Assembly (NCBI GenBank): GCA_937951895.1
Contig: CALFER010000067.1
Coordinates: 26,276 to 90,275 of the forward strand
Direction of reading: 5' to 3'
From: an uncultured bacterium
Lineage (GTDB): Bacteria > CSSED10-310 > CALFER01
DNA: 64,000 bases
Shown here: positions 45,082 to 54,137 of the stretch, piece after piece
Numbering within the stretch: the first letter of the stretch is position 1
How the letters are laid out: the number at the start of each line of letters is the position of its first letter
Notes under the pieces: generated by a model
Databases searched by the model: none
Seen by the model: the letters and a program-made list of their open reading frames with translations, nothing else
Told to the model about the DNA's origin: nothing
Position numbers and translations under genes: made by a program

Positions 45082-45921
45082 ATGAGGCAGATCAATTCCA
45101 GGAAAATTACGGAAGCGGTGGTTAAACTCTGTCAGGATGCCAATTTCGATTTAGCTCATGACGTCACCCAGGCGTACCAGGCTGCGATGGACTCAGAGGA
45201 GTCTCCGACCGGCAAGGAAGTCATGCGACAAATCATTGAAAACGCTGAAATTGCACATTCCGAGCGAGTCCCTTCCTGTCAGGACACAGGCGTAGCGGTC
45301 TTTTTCGTCGAGATCGGTCAGGATGTTCAAGTAACGGGTGGAAGCCTTCGAACAGCGATTGAAGATGGCGTCCGACAGGGATATCTCGAAGGATATCTCA
45401 GAAAATCCATGTGTGATCCCTTCACCAGAAAAAACACGACAACGAACCTGCCTGCCGTTATTCACTTCGACATCATTCCCGGAGAAAACTTCCGGATCGC
45501 GATCGCTCCCAAAGGAGGCGGCAGCGAAAACATGTCCACAGTGTGCATGATGAAACCTTCTGATGGACGAGATGGTGTGATTCGGCAGATTGTGGACTGG
45601 GTGAAAAAATCAGGATCCAACCCGTGCCCTCCAATTGTTGTGGGCGTGGGGATCGGAGGCAACTTCGAGACATGCGCGATTCTGGCAAAAAAATCCCTGC
45701 TGCGCCCCATCGGGCAGCGACATGCTGATCCCGAAATCGCGCATTTGGAAATCGAGATTTTAAGCAAGATCAATGATCTCGGGATCGGTCCGATGGGTCT
45801 TGGGGGGCGAAACACCGCGCTTGATGTCCATATCGAGTATATGCCGTGTCACATCGCGAGTTTACCGATTGGTATCAATATTCAATGTCATGCATGCCGC
45901 CACAAAGAAACAGTGTTGTAG
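45082..45921 (+). CDS. Class I fumarate hydratase, alpha subunit
   Basis: A 279-residue [4Fe-4S] hydro-lyase subunit (FumA N-terminal/TtdA family). The cluster cysteines are recognisable in SCQDTG (C66), GGNFETCAILAKK and the C-terminal QCHACRHKE region. With the next gene it interconverts fumarate and malate. L(+)-tartrate dehydratase has the same two-subunit layout, but the malic enzyme downstream favours fumarase. Confidence 0.9.
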   Translation: MRQINSRKITEAVVKLCQDANFDLAHDVTQAYQAAMDSEESPTGKEVMRQIIENAEIAHSERVPSCQDTGVAVFFVEIGQDVQVTGGSLRTAIEDGVRQGYLEGYLRKSMCDPFTRKNTTTNLPAVIHFDIIPGENFRIAIAPKGGGSENMSTVCMMKPSDGRDGVIRQIVDWVKKSGSNPCPPIVVGVGIGGNFETCAILAKKSLLRPIGQRHADPEIAHLEIEILSKINDLGIGPMGLGGRNTALDVHIEYMPCHIASLPIGINIQCHACRHKETVL

Positions 45922-45935
45922 CACCGGAGGATTTC

Positions 45936-46496
45936 ATGACGGAATTCAAAAGAATCCAGACACCATTGACGGACGGGGCAGTACTGACCCTGCGGGCCGG
46001 TGACAATCTCCTGATTTCCGGTTCAATCTATACAGGACGCGATGCCGCCCACAAGCGCCTCGTTGATCTGATCACAGCAGGGGCAGAACTCCCTTTCGAT
46101 ATCAACGGACAGATCATCTATTATGTGGGGCCTTCTCCCGCGAGACCGGGGCGGGTCATCGGTTCTGCGGGACCGACAACGAGCGGCCGCATGGATGCAT
46201 ATTCTCCCCTACTTCTGAAACATGGTCTGAAAGGAATGATCGGCAAAGGTTCGCGTTCTCAGCAGGTCCGCGATGCCATGGTAGAACACAAGGGTGTCTA
46301 CATGGCTGCGACCGGTGGTGCCGCGGCTCTGTTGACAAGATCCATCAAATCAATGGAACTTGTGGCATATGAGGATCTTGGACCTGAGGCAATCCGCGTT
46401 CTACGGGTGGAAGACTTTCCGGTCGTAGTTGTAAATGATGTTCTTGGAAACGATCTCTATGAAACCGGTATGAAACAATATCAACGCCAATCCTGA
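45936..46496 (+). CDS. Class I fumarate hydratase, beta subunit
   Basis: A 186-residue FumA C-terminal/TtdB-type subunit with GSIYTGRDAAHKRL, IYYVGPSPA, GSAGPTTSGRMDAYSP and KGSRS. The ATG at 45936 has CCGGAGG 5 nt upstream and lies 14 nt after the alpha subunit stop; the frame running back into the alpha gene is not coding. Confidence 0.9.
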   Translation: MTEFKRIQTPLTDGAVLTLRAGDNLLISGSIYTGRDAAHKRLVDLITAGAELPFDINGQIIYYVGPSPARPGRVIGSAGPTTSGRMDAYSPLLLKHGLKGMIGKGSRSQQVRDAMVEHKGVYMAATGGAAALLTRSIKSMELVAYEDLGPEAIRVLRVEDFPVVVVNDVLGNDLYETGMKQYQRQS

Positions 46497-46529
46497 GCAA
46501 GCAGTTGGCAACGAAAGAAGAGGGAACGG

Positions 46530-47993
46530 ATGATTGATTATCGACTGTCGAATCTCGATGAATTGTTTCCGGCTGAATTCACACAGGAACAGATTGCGAA
46601 AGCGAAGACATTGTTTCTGAAGGAAATGTCATTGAAAGTTCACCGTTTCTATAACGGGAAAATCATGACCGTCCCGAAAGCGGGCGTGTACGGATTCAAC
46701 TGGTTCAATATTTACTACACTCCCGGGGTATCCAAGATCTCCACAACAATTCGCGACATGAACGATGCCTCCTTCGATCTCAGCAACCGAGGCAACTTTG
46801 TTGCGGTTGTGTCCGATTCCACTCGAGTTCTCGGCGATGGTGATTGTTCTCCTCCCGGAGGACTTGGAGTCATGGAAGGGAAAGCCTTTCTGATGAAGTA
46901 TCTCGGTGGTATCGACGCTGTCGCTCTTTGTATCAACAGCTACAACAAGAGCGGAAAACACGATCCGGACAAGATCATCGACTTCGTCAACATGCTTGAA
47001 CCGAGCTTCGGCGCCGTCAATCTCGAAGACATCAGCCAACCTGCCTGTTTCAAGGTTCTCGACACGTTGCGGGAATCCTGCGATATCCCAGTGTGGCACG
47101 ATGATGCTCAGGGAACAGGATGTGTGACACTCGCCGGTCTCATCAATGCCCTGAAACTCGTCAACAAGGACATCCGGAATGTCAGGATTGTCATGCTGGG
47201 AGCCGGAGCTGCGAACACGACGATTGCGCGGCTCATCCTGGCCGATCACGCCGATCCGGATAACATGATCATTTTCGATTCTCACAACGCCCTGCACCGG
47301 AACCGAACCGATATCCAGAATCAACCGGAGTTCTATCGAAAGTGGGAGTTATGCGAACAGACGAATCCGAGATGCATCGACACCATGGAAGATGCGATCA
47401 GAGGAGCGGATGTTCTCATCGCCGTCTCAAAACCCGGTCCGGGTGTCGTAAAGAAAGAATGGATCCGTACGATGGCCGACAAGGCTATTGTGTTTGCGGA
47501 GGCGAACCCGGTTCCTGAAATCTATCCCTATGAAGCGCTCGAGGCCGGTGCTTACATCGTCGCGACCGGCCGAGGTGACTTCCCGAACCAGGTCAACAAT
47601 TCACTCGGCTTCCCCGGAATACTCAAAGGCGCACTTCTGGTTCGGGCTCGCAAGATTACCGATAACATGGCAATCGCTGCCGCGCATGCTCTTGCCCGGT
47701 ACGCGGAGGAAAAAGGATACAAACCGTTCAGCCCCAGCTACATCATACCCACGATGGAGGAATCCCAGGTTTATCCTTTCGAAGCGGCGGAAGTAGCGAT
47801 GCAGGCAATCAAGGACGGAGTGGCACGATTGAATCTGTCCTGGCAGGAAGTGTACGATCGCACCAACACCGATGTGCAATACGCACAGAATCTGATCAAG
47901 ATGATGATGGATTCCGGATTTATCCGACAACCACCCGAGTCGATGATTCTGGAATGCCTCGAACACACCATCCAGCAAATTCGAAATTCCTGA
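46530..47993 (+). CDS. Malic enzyme (malate dehydrogenase, oxaloacetate-decarboxylating)
   Basis: A 487-residue enzyme converting malate to pyruvate, CO2 and NAD(P)H. It has YYTPGVSKI, VVSDSTRVLGDGDC, the metal/substrate region WHDDAQGTG, a dinucleotide fold (IVMLGAGAANTTIARL), FAEANPVPEI and NQVNNSLGFPGILKGAL. It lacks the C-terminal phosphotransacetylase-like domain of long MaeB types. NAD versus NADP preference is not decidable here. It closes a fumarate-to-pyruvate operon. Confidence 0.92.
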   Translation: MIDYRLSNLDELFPAEFTQEQIAKAKTLFLKEMSLKVHRFYNGKIMTVPKAGVYGFNWFNIYYTPGVSKISTTIRDMNDASFDLSNRGNFVAVVSDSTRVLGDGDCSPPGGLGVMEGKAFLMKYLGGIDAVALCINSYNKSGKHDPDKIIDFVNMLEPSFGAVNLEDISQPACFKVLDTLRESCDIPVWHDDAQGTGCVTLAGLINALKLVNKDIRNVRIVMLGAGAANTTIARLILADHADPDNMIIFDSHNALHRNRTDIQNQPEFYRKWELCEQTNPRCIDTMEDAIRGADVLIAVSKPGPGVVKKEWIRTMADKAIVFAEANPVPEIYPYEALEAGAYIVATGRGDFPNQVNNSLGFPGILKGALLVRARKITDNMAIAAAHALARYAEEKGYKPFSPSYIIPTMEESQVYPFEAAEVAMQAIKDGVARLNLSWQEVYDRTNTDVQYAQNLIKMMMDSGFIRQPPESMILECLEHTIQQIRNS

Positions 47994-48126
47994 GACACCA
48001 GCAGCCTGATCGATCGATACTTCCTATCGATTCTCCCATTGAGATTCCCGGGAAAAAACCATAGAGTGCAGCTTCGACTCGCCGATCGAGACCGGAATGA
48101 GTCTGACAACCCGACAGGAATCCAAC

Positions 48127-49449
48127 ATGACTCGCGTATTCGAAAACAAAACGGCTGCATTGATGACTCTCGGATGCAAACTCAACCAGTATGAATCGAT
48201 GAGTATCCGGGAATCACTGGAAGCGGCAGGATTGCGGATCGTCGCACCGGAGAATGGTGCTGATTTATACATTGTGAACACGTGTACCGTTACCGGAAAA
48301 ACCGATCGGCGCTCAAGACACGCAGTGCGGCGCGTTCTGAAATGGAATCCTCAAGCGCGTATCGTCGTGACCGGATGCAGTTCACAACGGCAACCCGAGA
48401 TTTTCCAGGCTCTGCCAAATGTATTCTTAGTCACCGGAAATCGAGAGAAGCTGCAGATCAGAGATTTGATCGAAAGATGCCTGTTCAGTGACCAGCCGTC
48501 CACGATTGTCGGCGATATGCAATCGGCAGAATTCGAAGGACTGAGCATCTCGACCTTCGGCAAATACAGTCGCGCATTCTTAAAAATTCAGGAAGGATGC
48601 AGCCGAAGTTGCTCCTATTGTGTCATTCCGAGTGTCCGGGGCCCCAGTCGAAGCCAGACGTTGTCAAGTGTTGTCGGCGAAGCCGCTCGAATCTCTGCAA
48701 ATGGGTTCAAGGAAATCGTGCTGACTGGTATCGATCTCGGAACATACGGTCTCGATCTTGATCCGCCCCAAAACATCATTCAACTCGTTTCAGAACTCAT
48801 ACAGATTCCAACTCTTGCTCGAGTCCGCCTGAGTTCGATCGAACCGACGGAGTTGATCTCCGAACTCATCGATCTGATCGTGTCGGAACCCAGAATCTGC
48901 AGGCATCTGCATGTGCCCCTCCAGAGTGGTTCCCAATCCATTCTCGAGCGCATGCAGCGGAATTACTCCGCAGATTTCTATCGCCGTTTGCTGATCGATA
49001 TCAAAACCCGCGATCCATTTATCTGTTTTGGTGCGGATGTCATCGTCGGGTTCCCCGGTGAATCTGACCCGGAGTTTGAAGAAACTTACGAGTTTATCAG
49101 GAGTCTGCCATTCAGCTACCTGCATGTCTTCACATTCTCTCCCAGAGCTGGTACCCGCGCAGCCCTGTTCGATCATCAGATCGATATCCCGGTCGCAAAG
49201 GAACGTTGCCATCGATTGAGGGCGTTGAGTGTTCAAAAGGCGATTGAATTCAGAAAACAATTCATCGACAGATATCTCGATGTCATCATTCTCAATACCC
49301 AGGATCCGGGTACAGGTAAAACAATCGGTCTATCAGACAATTATCTGAAAATTCAGATCGATACGCCATCACCTCCTGCGGGATCTCTTGCAACCGTTTC
49401 CGTCACTGAAGTGAATGGTTTGCAGATGACGGGGCGGATCAGAGGCTGA
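48127..49449 (+). CDS. mtaB: tRNA t6A37 methylthiotransferase
   Basis: A 440-residue radical-SAM enzyme that adds methylthio to t6A37. N-terminal cluster cysteines are C17 (TLGCKLNQYES), C53 (NTCTVT) and C84 (TGCSSQ). The SAM cluster is CSRSCSYC (C158, C162, C165), and a short C-terminal TRAM-like segment follows. The TLGCKLNQ opening separates MtaB from MiaB and RimO. The ATG at 48127 has AGGAA 6 nt upstream. Confidence 0.9.
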   Translation: MTRVFENKTAALMTLGCKLNQYESMSIRESLEAAGLRIVAPENGADLYIVNTCTVTGKTDRRSRHAVRRVLKWNPQARIVVTGCSSQRQPEIFQALPNVFLVTGNREKLQIRDLIERCLFSDQPSTIVGDMQSAEFEGLSISTFGKYSRAFLKIQEGCSRSCSYCVIPSVRGPSRSQTLSSVVGEAARISANGFKEIVLTGIDLGTYGLDLDPPQNIIQLVSELIQIPTLARVRLSSIEPTELISELIDLIVSEPRICRHLHVPLQSGSQSILERMQRNYSADFYRRLLIDIKTRDPFICFGADVIVGFPGESDPEFEETYEFIRSLPFSYLHVFTFSPRAGTRAALFDHQIDIPVAKERCHRLRALSVQKAIEFRKQFIDRYLDVIILNTQDPGTGKTIGLSDNYLKIQIDTPSPPAGSLATVSVTEVNGLQMTGRIRG

Positions 49450-49488
49450 AGCGGGATACCGGATGCCCATGATTCGATCCACGGGATT

Positions 49489-51396
49489 CTAAAAGAACAA
49501 AACATCACCCAGTAACGTTCCACTGATCTCCCGGCGATCGGATTGGTAATGGCAATGCCAGAATGTGCCGTCGTTTCGAAAAGTAACTGTAACCGGCGAG
49601 TTCTCTCCGGTTGTCATTCCTGAACATGATACCACAGACAGGCGATCGGCCAGGACTGCCAAACTCTGCTGATGACGTCTGGATACGCGCTCAGCGGTCT
49701 GGCGGAATGTCGGATCCTGTTCGTAAGTATCCACTCTCCGAATCAACCGAAATCGCTCCTCATTTCCCTTGAAATCCGCAATCCGCCCGGATACGCCGGG
49801 AGGAACAGCTTCATCACATTCGATTGTCAGTCGCATTCCGGGCATCTCGATCAGATCGAATGTCGCATCGCAGGTCAATCCGGGACTTTTGTATCGATAC
49901 GCGATACAGGAGTCATCCACCCTCGTCACCATCGAACCGGGAACCGTTCTGGAGAACAGATTCAGGTGAGATGAATCAAAGAGCGCGATGACGGGTGTAT
50001 CACGCATGGCTCCATCAGTCGACATGATTCCAGTGAACGGACCGATGGAGGGAGTGATCCGAGATTGTGGCAAGAGGAATTTCATTTGTGGTAATCCCAT
50101 GCCGAATGTGTTGTCAATCACAAGGACATCCAGGCGATAAGCGGGATTCTTCTCCATTGCTTCCGCTAAACGTTCATAGCGGTTATTCCATCTTCCGGGA
50201 CCCCCTTCGTATTGTACGAATGGATAAATCGACAGCACAAGCCATATCGACACGAGCAGAATGATCAATGGACAAATCACGTAGTTGATCCATCTGAATC
50301 CTGATAACCGAACAATGCCCATAAGAAAGAAGTCGATTCCGGAACCCAGGATCAGAAACACCCACGGCATCATCATATCCAGATAGTGCGGATGATACGC
50401 TGCGCGAGCTGCACTGATCTGGATGGTCTTCGTCGTGATCGGCACGATCAGTACCGGTAGGCACAGCATTGCCAGAACAAGGAGGGATTTTGCCGATCGA
50501 GTCAATAGCGTCCGCATGAGACCTGCGGCAGCGACAACCAATATAACGTGTTGAATCCACATCGATCCTTCCCTGTTGACATCGACCCAGAACCGTGATC
50601 CATCGACAGCGGCCAGCATCGACGACAGATACGCAATCACTCTGGAAACCGCATCTGCCAGGGATGCCTGTGCCGGCAGGGAATGGCTTTGTGCAGGATC
50701 AGTGAATACCTGGATCGCCGGCCATCCATTCATGAAGTTGAAGCCGATCATCGATGTCACGGGTAACAACGAGAGGGCGACTGCCGACACGGTGCTTGCT
50801 GATCGTCGATTTCTCGTGAATAGCATTCCGATCAGAAACGGGATCCAGAAAACAAGAACGGTTATTCTGCCACCAGCGGCCAGGCCTAGAAAAAGTCCGG
50901 TCGAAATGATCCAAGATCGCTGCCGGGATTCAATCCAGAGGATGAAGGACATGACCGAGAGTGGGAGAAACCCGACGACAAGATTGCTGGCGTAGATCAC
51001 CCGCGAACTCGCAATCGCCCACGGTGAAAGTGCCATCAGGATACCGGCGAATACCCCGCTCCAATCACCAAACACGAAACGTCCGATCTGGATAACCGAT
51101 ACCACACCCAGTAATCCGATGCATCCGATCAGAATTCTGATAACCGTATCGGAACTGCCGAAGATGATGAAAGCGAGCCCCCCGAGATACTCCAATGTCG
51201 GGCTTTCATAAACTTTGTCACCTGTCATCGGGAGATCAGACATATCTGCCACTGTACGAGCTCCCAGACAGATCAAGGCTTCATCATGATCGAACCCCGG
51301 AATGGAGTCGATGCGGTAGAAACGAAAAAAAGCCGCACACACCAGGATAACGATCAGACAGAGTCGAATTCTGCGATCTGCCGGGAAGAAGGTCAT
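49489..51396 (-). CDS. PMT/ArnT-like GT-C membrane glycosyltransferase
   Basis: A 635-residue membrane protein with about eleven helices in the first 430 residues and a soluble C-terminal domain. The first periplasmic loop has GFDHDEALICLGAR and the second region VYESPTLEYLGGLAFIIFG, the acidic and substrate-side features of GT39/GT83-type enzymes using polyprenyl-phosphate sugars. The ATG at 51396 overlaps the stop of the upstream DUF2723 gene (ATGA), so the longer frame is rejected. It is the last gene of the surface-glycan region. Confidence 0.8.
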   Translation of the reverse strand: MTFFPADRRIRLCLIVILVCAAFFRFYRIDSIPGFDHDEALICLGARTVADMSDLPMTGDKVYESPTLEYLGGLAFIIFGSSDTVIRILIGCIGLLGVVSVIQIGRFVFGDWSGVFAGILMALSPWAIASSRVIYASNLVVGFLPLSVMSFILWIESRQRSWIISTGLFLGLAAGGRITVLVFWIPFLIGMLFTRNRRSASTVSAVALSLLPVTSMIGFNFMNGWPAIQVFTDPAQSHSLPAQASLADAVSRVIAYLSSMLAAVDGSRFWVDVNREGSMWIQHVILVVAAAGLMRTLLTRSAKSLLVLAMLCLPVLIVPITTKTIQISAARAAYHPHYLDMMMPWVFLILGSGIDFFLMGIVRLSGFRWINYVICPLIILLVSIWLVLSIYPFVQYEGGPGRWNNRYERLAEAMEKNPAYRLDVLVIDNTFGMGLPQMKFLLPQSRITPSIGPFTGIMSTDGAMRDTPVIALFDSSHLNLFSRTVPGSMVTRVDDSCIAYRYKSPGLTCDATFDLIEMPGMRLTIECDEAVPPGVSGRIADFKGNEERFRLIRRVDTYEQDPTFRQTAERVSRRHQQSLAVLADRLSVVSCSGMTTGENSPVTVTFRNDGTFWHCHYQSDRREISGTLLGDVLFF

Positions 51397-53135
51397 TGAC
51401 CGGATCGTGCTGTCCATAATCGTTCACTGATCTCGCGATATCGTTCCGCTTGTTTCATATGACCCGCATGGCGATTGAATTGGATGGCCTGGTCCAACTG
51501 AAACCCGAGATTACTTCTTGAACCGGGAGTCCATCTCTGATCGAATTCGGGCAAGGAGAGAAGAATCCGATTCGAGTTACTCGACGGAATCAGGCCGAAC
51601 AGGTTGTATGGAACGATCGGCACGGATTGATTCCGCACCATTTCCACATCATTGATTGTATCATAATCCGTCACCAGAACATCACGATTGCGAAGGCTCC
51701 GCCTGCAAATCAATTCGGTGATCGCTGCGTTCCACTCGCGCGAATCCTTCGGCATCTGATTCCATGCATCACCGGAAAGAGATTCAACTCCGACTCGATT
51801 CAGATCCTCGAGATACCACCGGAACGACAGAAGGTGTTGAAAGATGATCACTTTAGAAGTGTCGTGTCGCTTTTCAATCTGCATCAGATACGAACCGATG
51901 AAAAAAACATCACTCCGTCGTGTCAGGATGATCGAACCATCTGGCGCACAATCCAGAAGCTGCGAGATCCAGATACGAGGAAAACGATCCTCATGTATGG
52001 AGTCGGCAAAGGAAACCCGTGCACTTACAACGATACGGGACACCAGGAAAATGATCAGGATGCCCCGAATGAGCGGATGGCCCCGCATCAACCCATGACA
52101 CCATCGATCAATACTACTCAGAGCGGCAATCATGGCGATGATCACCAGTGTCGTCACCGGTAGAAAGAAAGATGTCGATTCACGTGTTTCATAGACGGAC
52201 ACTCCCAGGATGAAAAGCAGAGCCGAGATCGACATCGCAACCGTCAGTTTACGTTGAGATTTCCATAAAGTCAGGTACCCGATCCCTGCCAGAAACAGGC
52301 CCAGGTATCCAATAGTCTGGATCGTTGGATGAACAGAACTTATCGCTCTGGGTATCATCGCGTCCATCGAGTTCAACCCGGCACGGAGTGATCCGGATGA
52401 TTCTTCGGAAGCAGTGACCAAATCGATTAACCCTGTCCAGGATCGGGGATCGCCCCAGGTCAGTTCCGGTTTTGCGGTATCCCGGAGAATCAGGAACAGT
52501 TCCGTGGACATTGCGAACATAAGAAAACCGATCGAGATCAACTTGATCCGTGTGGGAACAGACCGGGTCATCAATGCTCCTCCGAACAGGGGCATCAGAA
52601 CAAAGACAATTGTCAGATGGTGTGCCGAAGCCAGGCCTGCAAGCAATGCCCCCAGCAACAATCTTCGGGGTTCAAGAGTGTCGCTGAAGATGATCAGCAT
52701 TCCGATGATCATCAGCAGATTCAGAGAATAGACCTCGATCGACTGACAGGCAGTCAGAAAAGCAGGGGATATCAGGAGCAGGATCGCTCCCAAAAACGAG
52801 AAGATCCAAGCACCGCGGAGGAGTCGATGAGAAAGCGCCGCGAATCCACCGATCGCAAGTGTATTCATGAGAATACCAAAGATATTCGAGCGGAAGATCT
52901 GATCTCCGATCGGCAGAAATCGCACCGGGTGCATCAGCATCATCATGAACGGATACCCGGATGGATGGGCTCCGCCAAGCGAGAACGAACGAAGCGTCAG
53001 AATGGCAGATTCACCCCAACTCAGATCCGGAGTCTGGAGATGAAGCAGGATAAGAAAAGCGATCGACCCGGTTGCGAAAAACAATCGTTTGATCGCGTCA
53101 TCATCAGCGCGGTGTTCCTTGCATCTTCCATTCAT
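51393..53135 (-). CDS. DUF2723 GT-C-like membrane protein (copy 1, no TPR tail)
   Basis: A 580-residue polytopic protein. The signature is in the first loop: LSWGESAILTLRSFSLGGAHPSGYPFMMML, corresponding to the DUF2723 W-G-D-S ... H-P-P-G-Y-P pattern, then IGDQIFRSN and EVYSLN. DUF2723 proteins are related to protein O-mannosyltransferases. The acidic residue is Glu here. The C-terminal 170 residues are soluble, without a clear TPR. It is coupled by ATGA to the PMT-like gene. The start lacks a good ribosome site. Confidence 0.82.
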   Translation of the reverse strand: MNGRCKEHRADDDAIKRLFFATGSIAFLILLHLQTPDLSWGESAILTLRSFSLGGAHPSGYPFMMMLMHPVRFLPIGDQIFRSNIFGILMNTLAIGGFAALSHRLLRGAWIFSFLGAILLLISPAFLTACQSIEVYSLNLLMIIGMLIIFSDTLEPRRLLLGALLAGLASAHHLTIVFVLMPLFGGALMTRSVPTRIKLISIGFLMFAMSTELFLILRDTAKPELTWGDPRSWTGLIDLVTASEESSGSLRAGLNSMDAMIPRAISSVHPTIQTIGYLGLFLAGIGYLTLWKSQRKLTVAMSISALLFILGVSVYETRESTSFFLPVTTLVIIAMIAALSSIDRWCHGLMRGHPLIRGILIIFLVSRIVVSARVSFADSIHEDRFPRIWISQLLDCAPDGSIILTRRSDVFFIGSYLMQIEKRHDTSKVIIFQHLLSFRWYLEDLNRVGVESLSGDAWNQMPKDSREWNAAITELICRRSLRNRDVLVTDYDTINDVEMVRNQSVPIVPYNLFGLIPSSNSNRILLSLPEFDQRWTPGSRSNLGFQLDQAIQFNRHAGHMKQAERYREISERLWTARSGQ

Positions 53136-53259
53136 GGATTCATGTTAATATTTTGCACGAGCTGTTGTCGAGCGCACATGAAAACTGTCGATCAGTTTGT
53201 ACTCTCTTTCGAATGTTCGAAGTCGGATGCGCTGAATAGAGTCGGACAGGGTGACGGGT

Positions 53260-53278
53260 TGCGCCCTGCCGGGTGCAC
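53260..53278. repeat. Copy 2 of the 19-nt hairpin element adjoining a terminator
   Basis: It matches 23752-23770 except for one C-to-T change and again lies just past the T-tract of a strong minus-strand terminator. On the plus-strand RNA the change leaves a G-U pair; on the minus strand it leaves an A-C mismatch. Confidence 0.7.
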
Positions 53279-53282
53279 ACAT

Positions 53283-53311
53283 AAAAAAAAGGCAGGATTT
53301 TCATCCTGCCT
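53283..53311 (-). terminator. Strong terminator of the pilin gene
   Basis: On the minus strand a 9-bp stem AGGCAGGAT/ATCCTGCCT with a GAAA tetraloop is followed by eight T residues, 22 nt after the stop codon. It separates the pilin from the GT-C genes downstream. Confidence 0.92.
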
Positions 53312-53333
53312 TTCGTCTTACGCGTAGTCCGGA

Positions 53334-53810
53334 TTAGTCGATTGTCGCAAGGCCGCCATTTGCCAGTCCGCCGAGGACATCGGAACCGCGGATAACACCG
53401 GATTCATCGATGTAGAAGCTGCGAACACCAGTGCTGGCGTACACAACCGGCCAAGCCGTCGCTGACCAAGCCCAGTATGAGCCGTCAAACGCTGTTGTGG
53501 CAAGACCCAATGTGATGTTATAGCCTGATTTCAGACCGCTGGCGAGTGCATCGTCGATGAAGGGAACCGTACCAGCGCCGTTGCCGCTACCGAGGCAAAT
53601 GAGTTCGCCTGTGTAGGTGTGCGGAGAGGAGTTGTTGTTGTAGTCGGTCTGTGCAGCGGCGATTGTCTTCAATGAGGCAATGGCTGCGGCTTCGTTCGCG
53701 CTCATACGGGAGCGGAGCAAGCTCGGGATGGCGATAGCGGCGATAATTCCGATAATCGCGACGACGATCAACAACTCAATCAACGTAAAACCCTTTGAAT
53801 TCCGTAACAT
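53334..53810 (-). CDS. Type IV pilin / major pilin-like prepilin
   Basis: A 158-residue prepilin. A short leader MLRNSKG precedes the PilD cleavage site and the conserved FTLIELLIVVAIIGIIAAIAIPSLL (Glu at mature position 5). The head domain is small, rich in Gly, Ser, Thr and Asn, with no cysteine pair except a single Cys, and ends SDVLGGLANGGLATID. Strong AGGAGG ribosome site (8 nt), a consensus sigma-54 promoter and a strong terminator point to an abundant, regulated, monocistronic pilin. PilT is at 16.6 kb. It lies amid glycan-transfer genes, so it may be a glycosylated pilin (inference). Confidence 0.92.
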   Translation of the reverse strand: MLRNSKGFTLIELLIVVAIIGIIAAIAIPSLLRSRMSANEAAAIASLKTIAAAQTDYNNNSSPHTYTGELICLGSGNGAGTVPFIDDALASGLKSGYNITLGLATTAFDGSYWAWSATAWPVVYASTGVRSFYIDESGVIRGSDVLGGLANGGLATID

Positions 53811-53879
53811 CTGCTTTCCTCCTTGAGAAATGTTAGTTACCTTCGGAAACCTGTCGTTTCCTTTCGGTCAGTTACTAAA

Positions 53880-53894
53880 GCAAGGCACGTGCCA
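53880..53894 (-). promoter_or_regulatory. Consensus sigma-54 promoter of the pilin gene
   Basis: On the minus strand the sequence TGGCACGTGCCTTGC matches TGGCAC-N5-TTGC perfectly, including the invariant -24 GG and -12 GC. The start of transcription would be near 53868, giving a leader of about 58 nt. Confidence 0.9.
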
Positions 53895-54137
53895 GATGCA
53901 CGACATCGACACATTTTCCCGAAAATTTCTTGTATTCCCTTTAAAATCGTGCATTCCAGCATCATGGAGCCGATATTTACCACGTTTCTGTCCCGGAGTC
54001 AATCTGAAATTAGCGCGGCTCATTGCCGAAAATTTATATGAAACGGTATGACCGGACATCCTGAAGCTTACAATGTTCATATGAATCAACATATTAAGCC
54101 CAGTGTCAAATCTCCGCACGCCAACCGACAAGAATTG
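53895..54137. other. AT-richer upstream region of the pilin promoter with a repeated decamer
   Basis: This completes the 327-bp non-coding gap between the pilin and the DUF2723-TPR gene. The decamer CCGAAAATTT occurs at 53919-53928 and 54026-54035, 107 bp apart. The first copy is part of TTTTC-CC-GAAAA. These are possible activator sites for the sigma-54 promoter. Short frames here have no ribosome site or protein-like sequence, so no gene is called. Confidence 0.4.

Noticed and set aside
49450..49488. Terminator between mtaB and the PMT-like gene
   Set aside because: No stem followed by a T-run in either direction in the 39-nt gap.
52617..53327. 236-residue plus-strand open frame running into the pilin terminator
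   Set aside because: Antisense to the DUF2723 copy 1 gene and highly charged without motifs.
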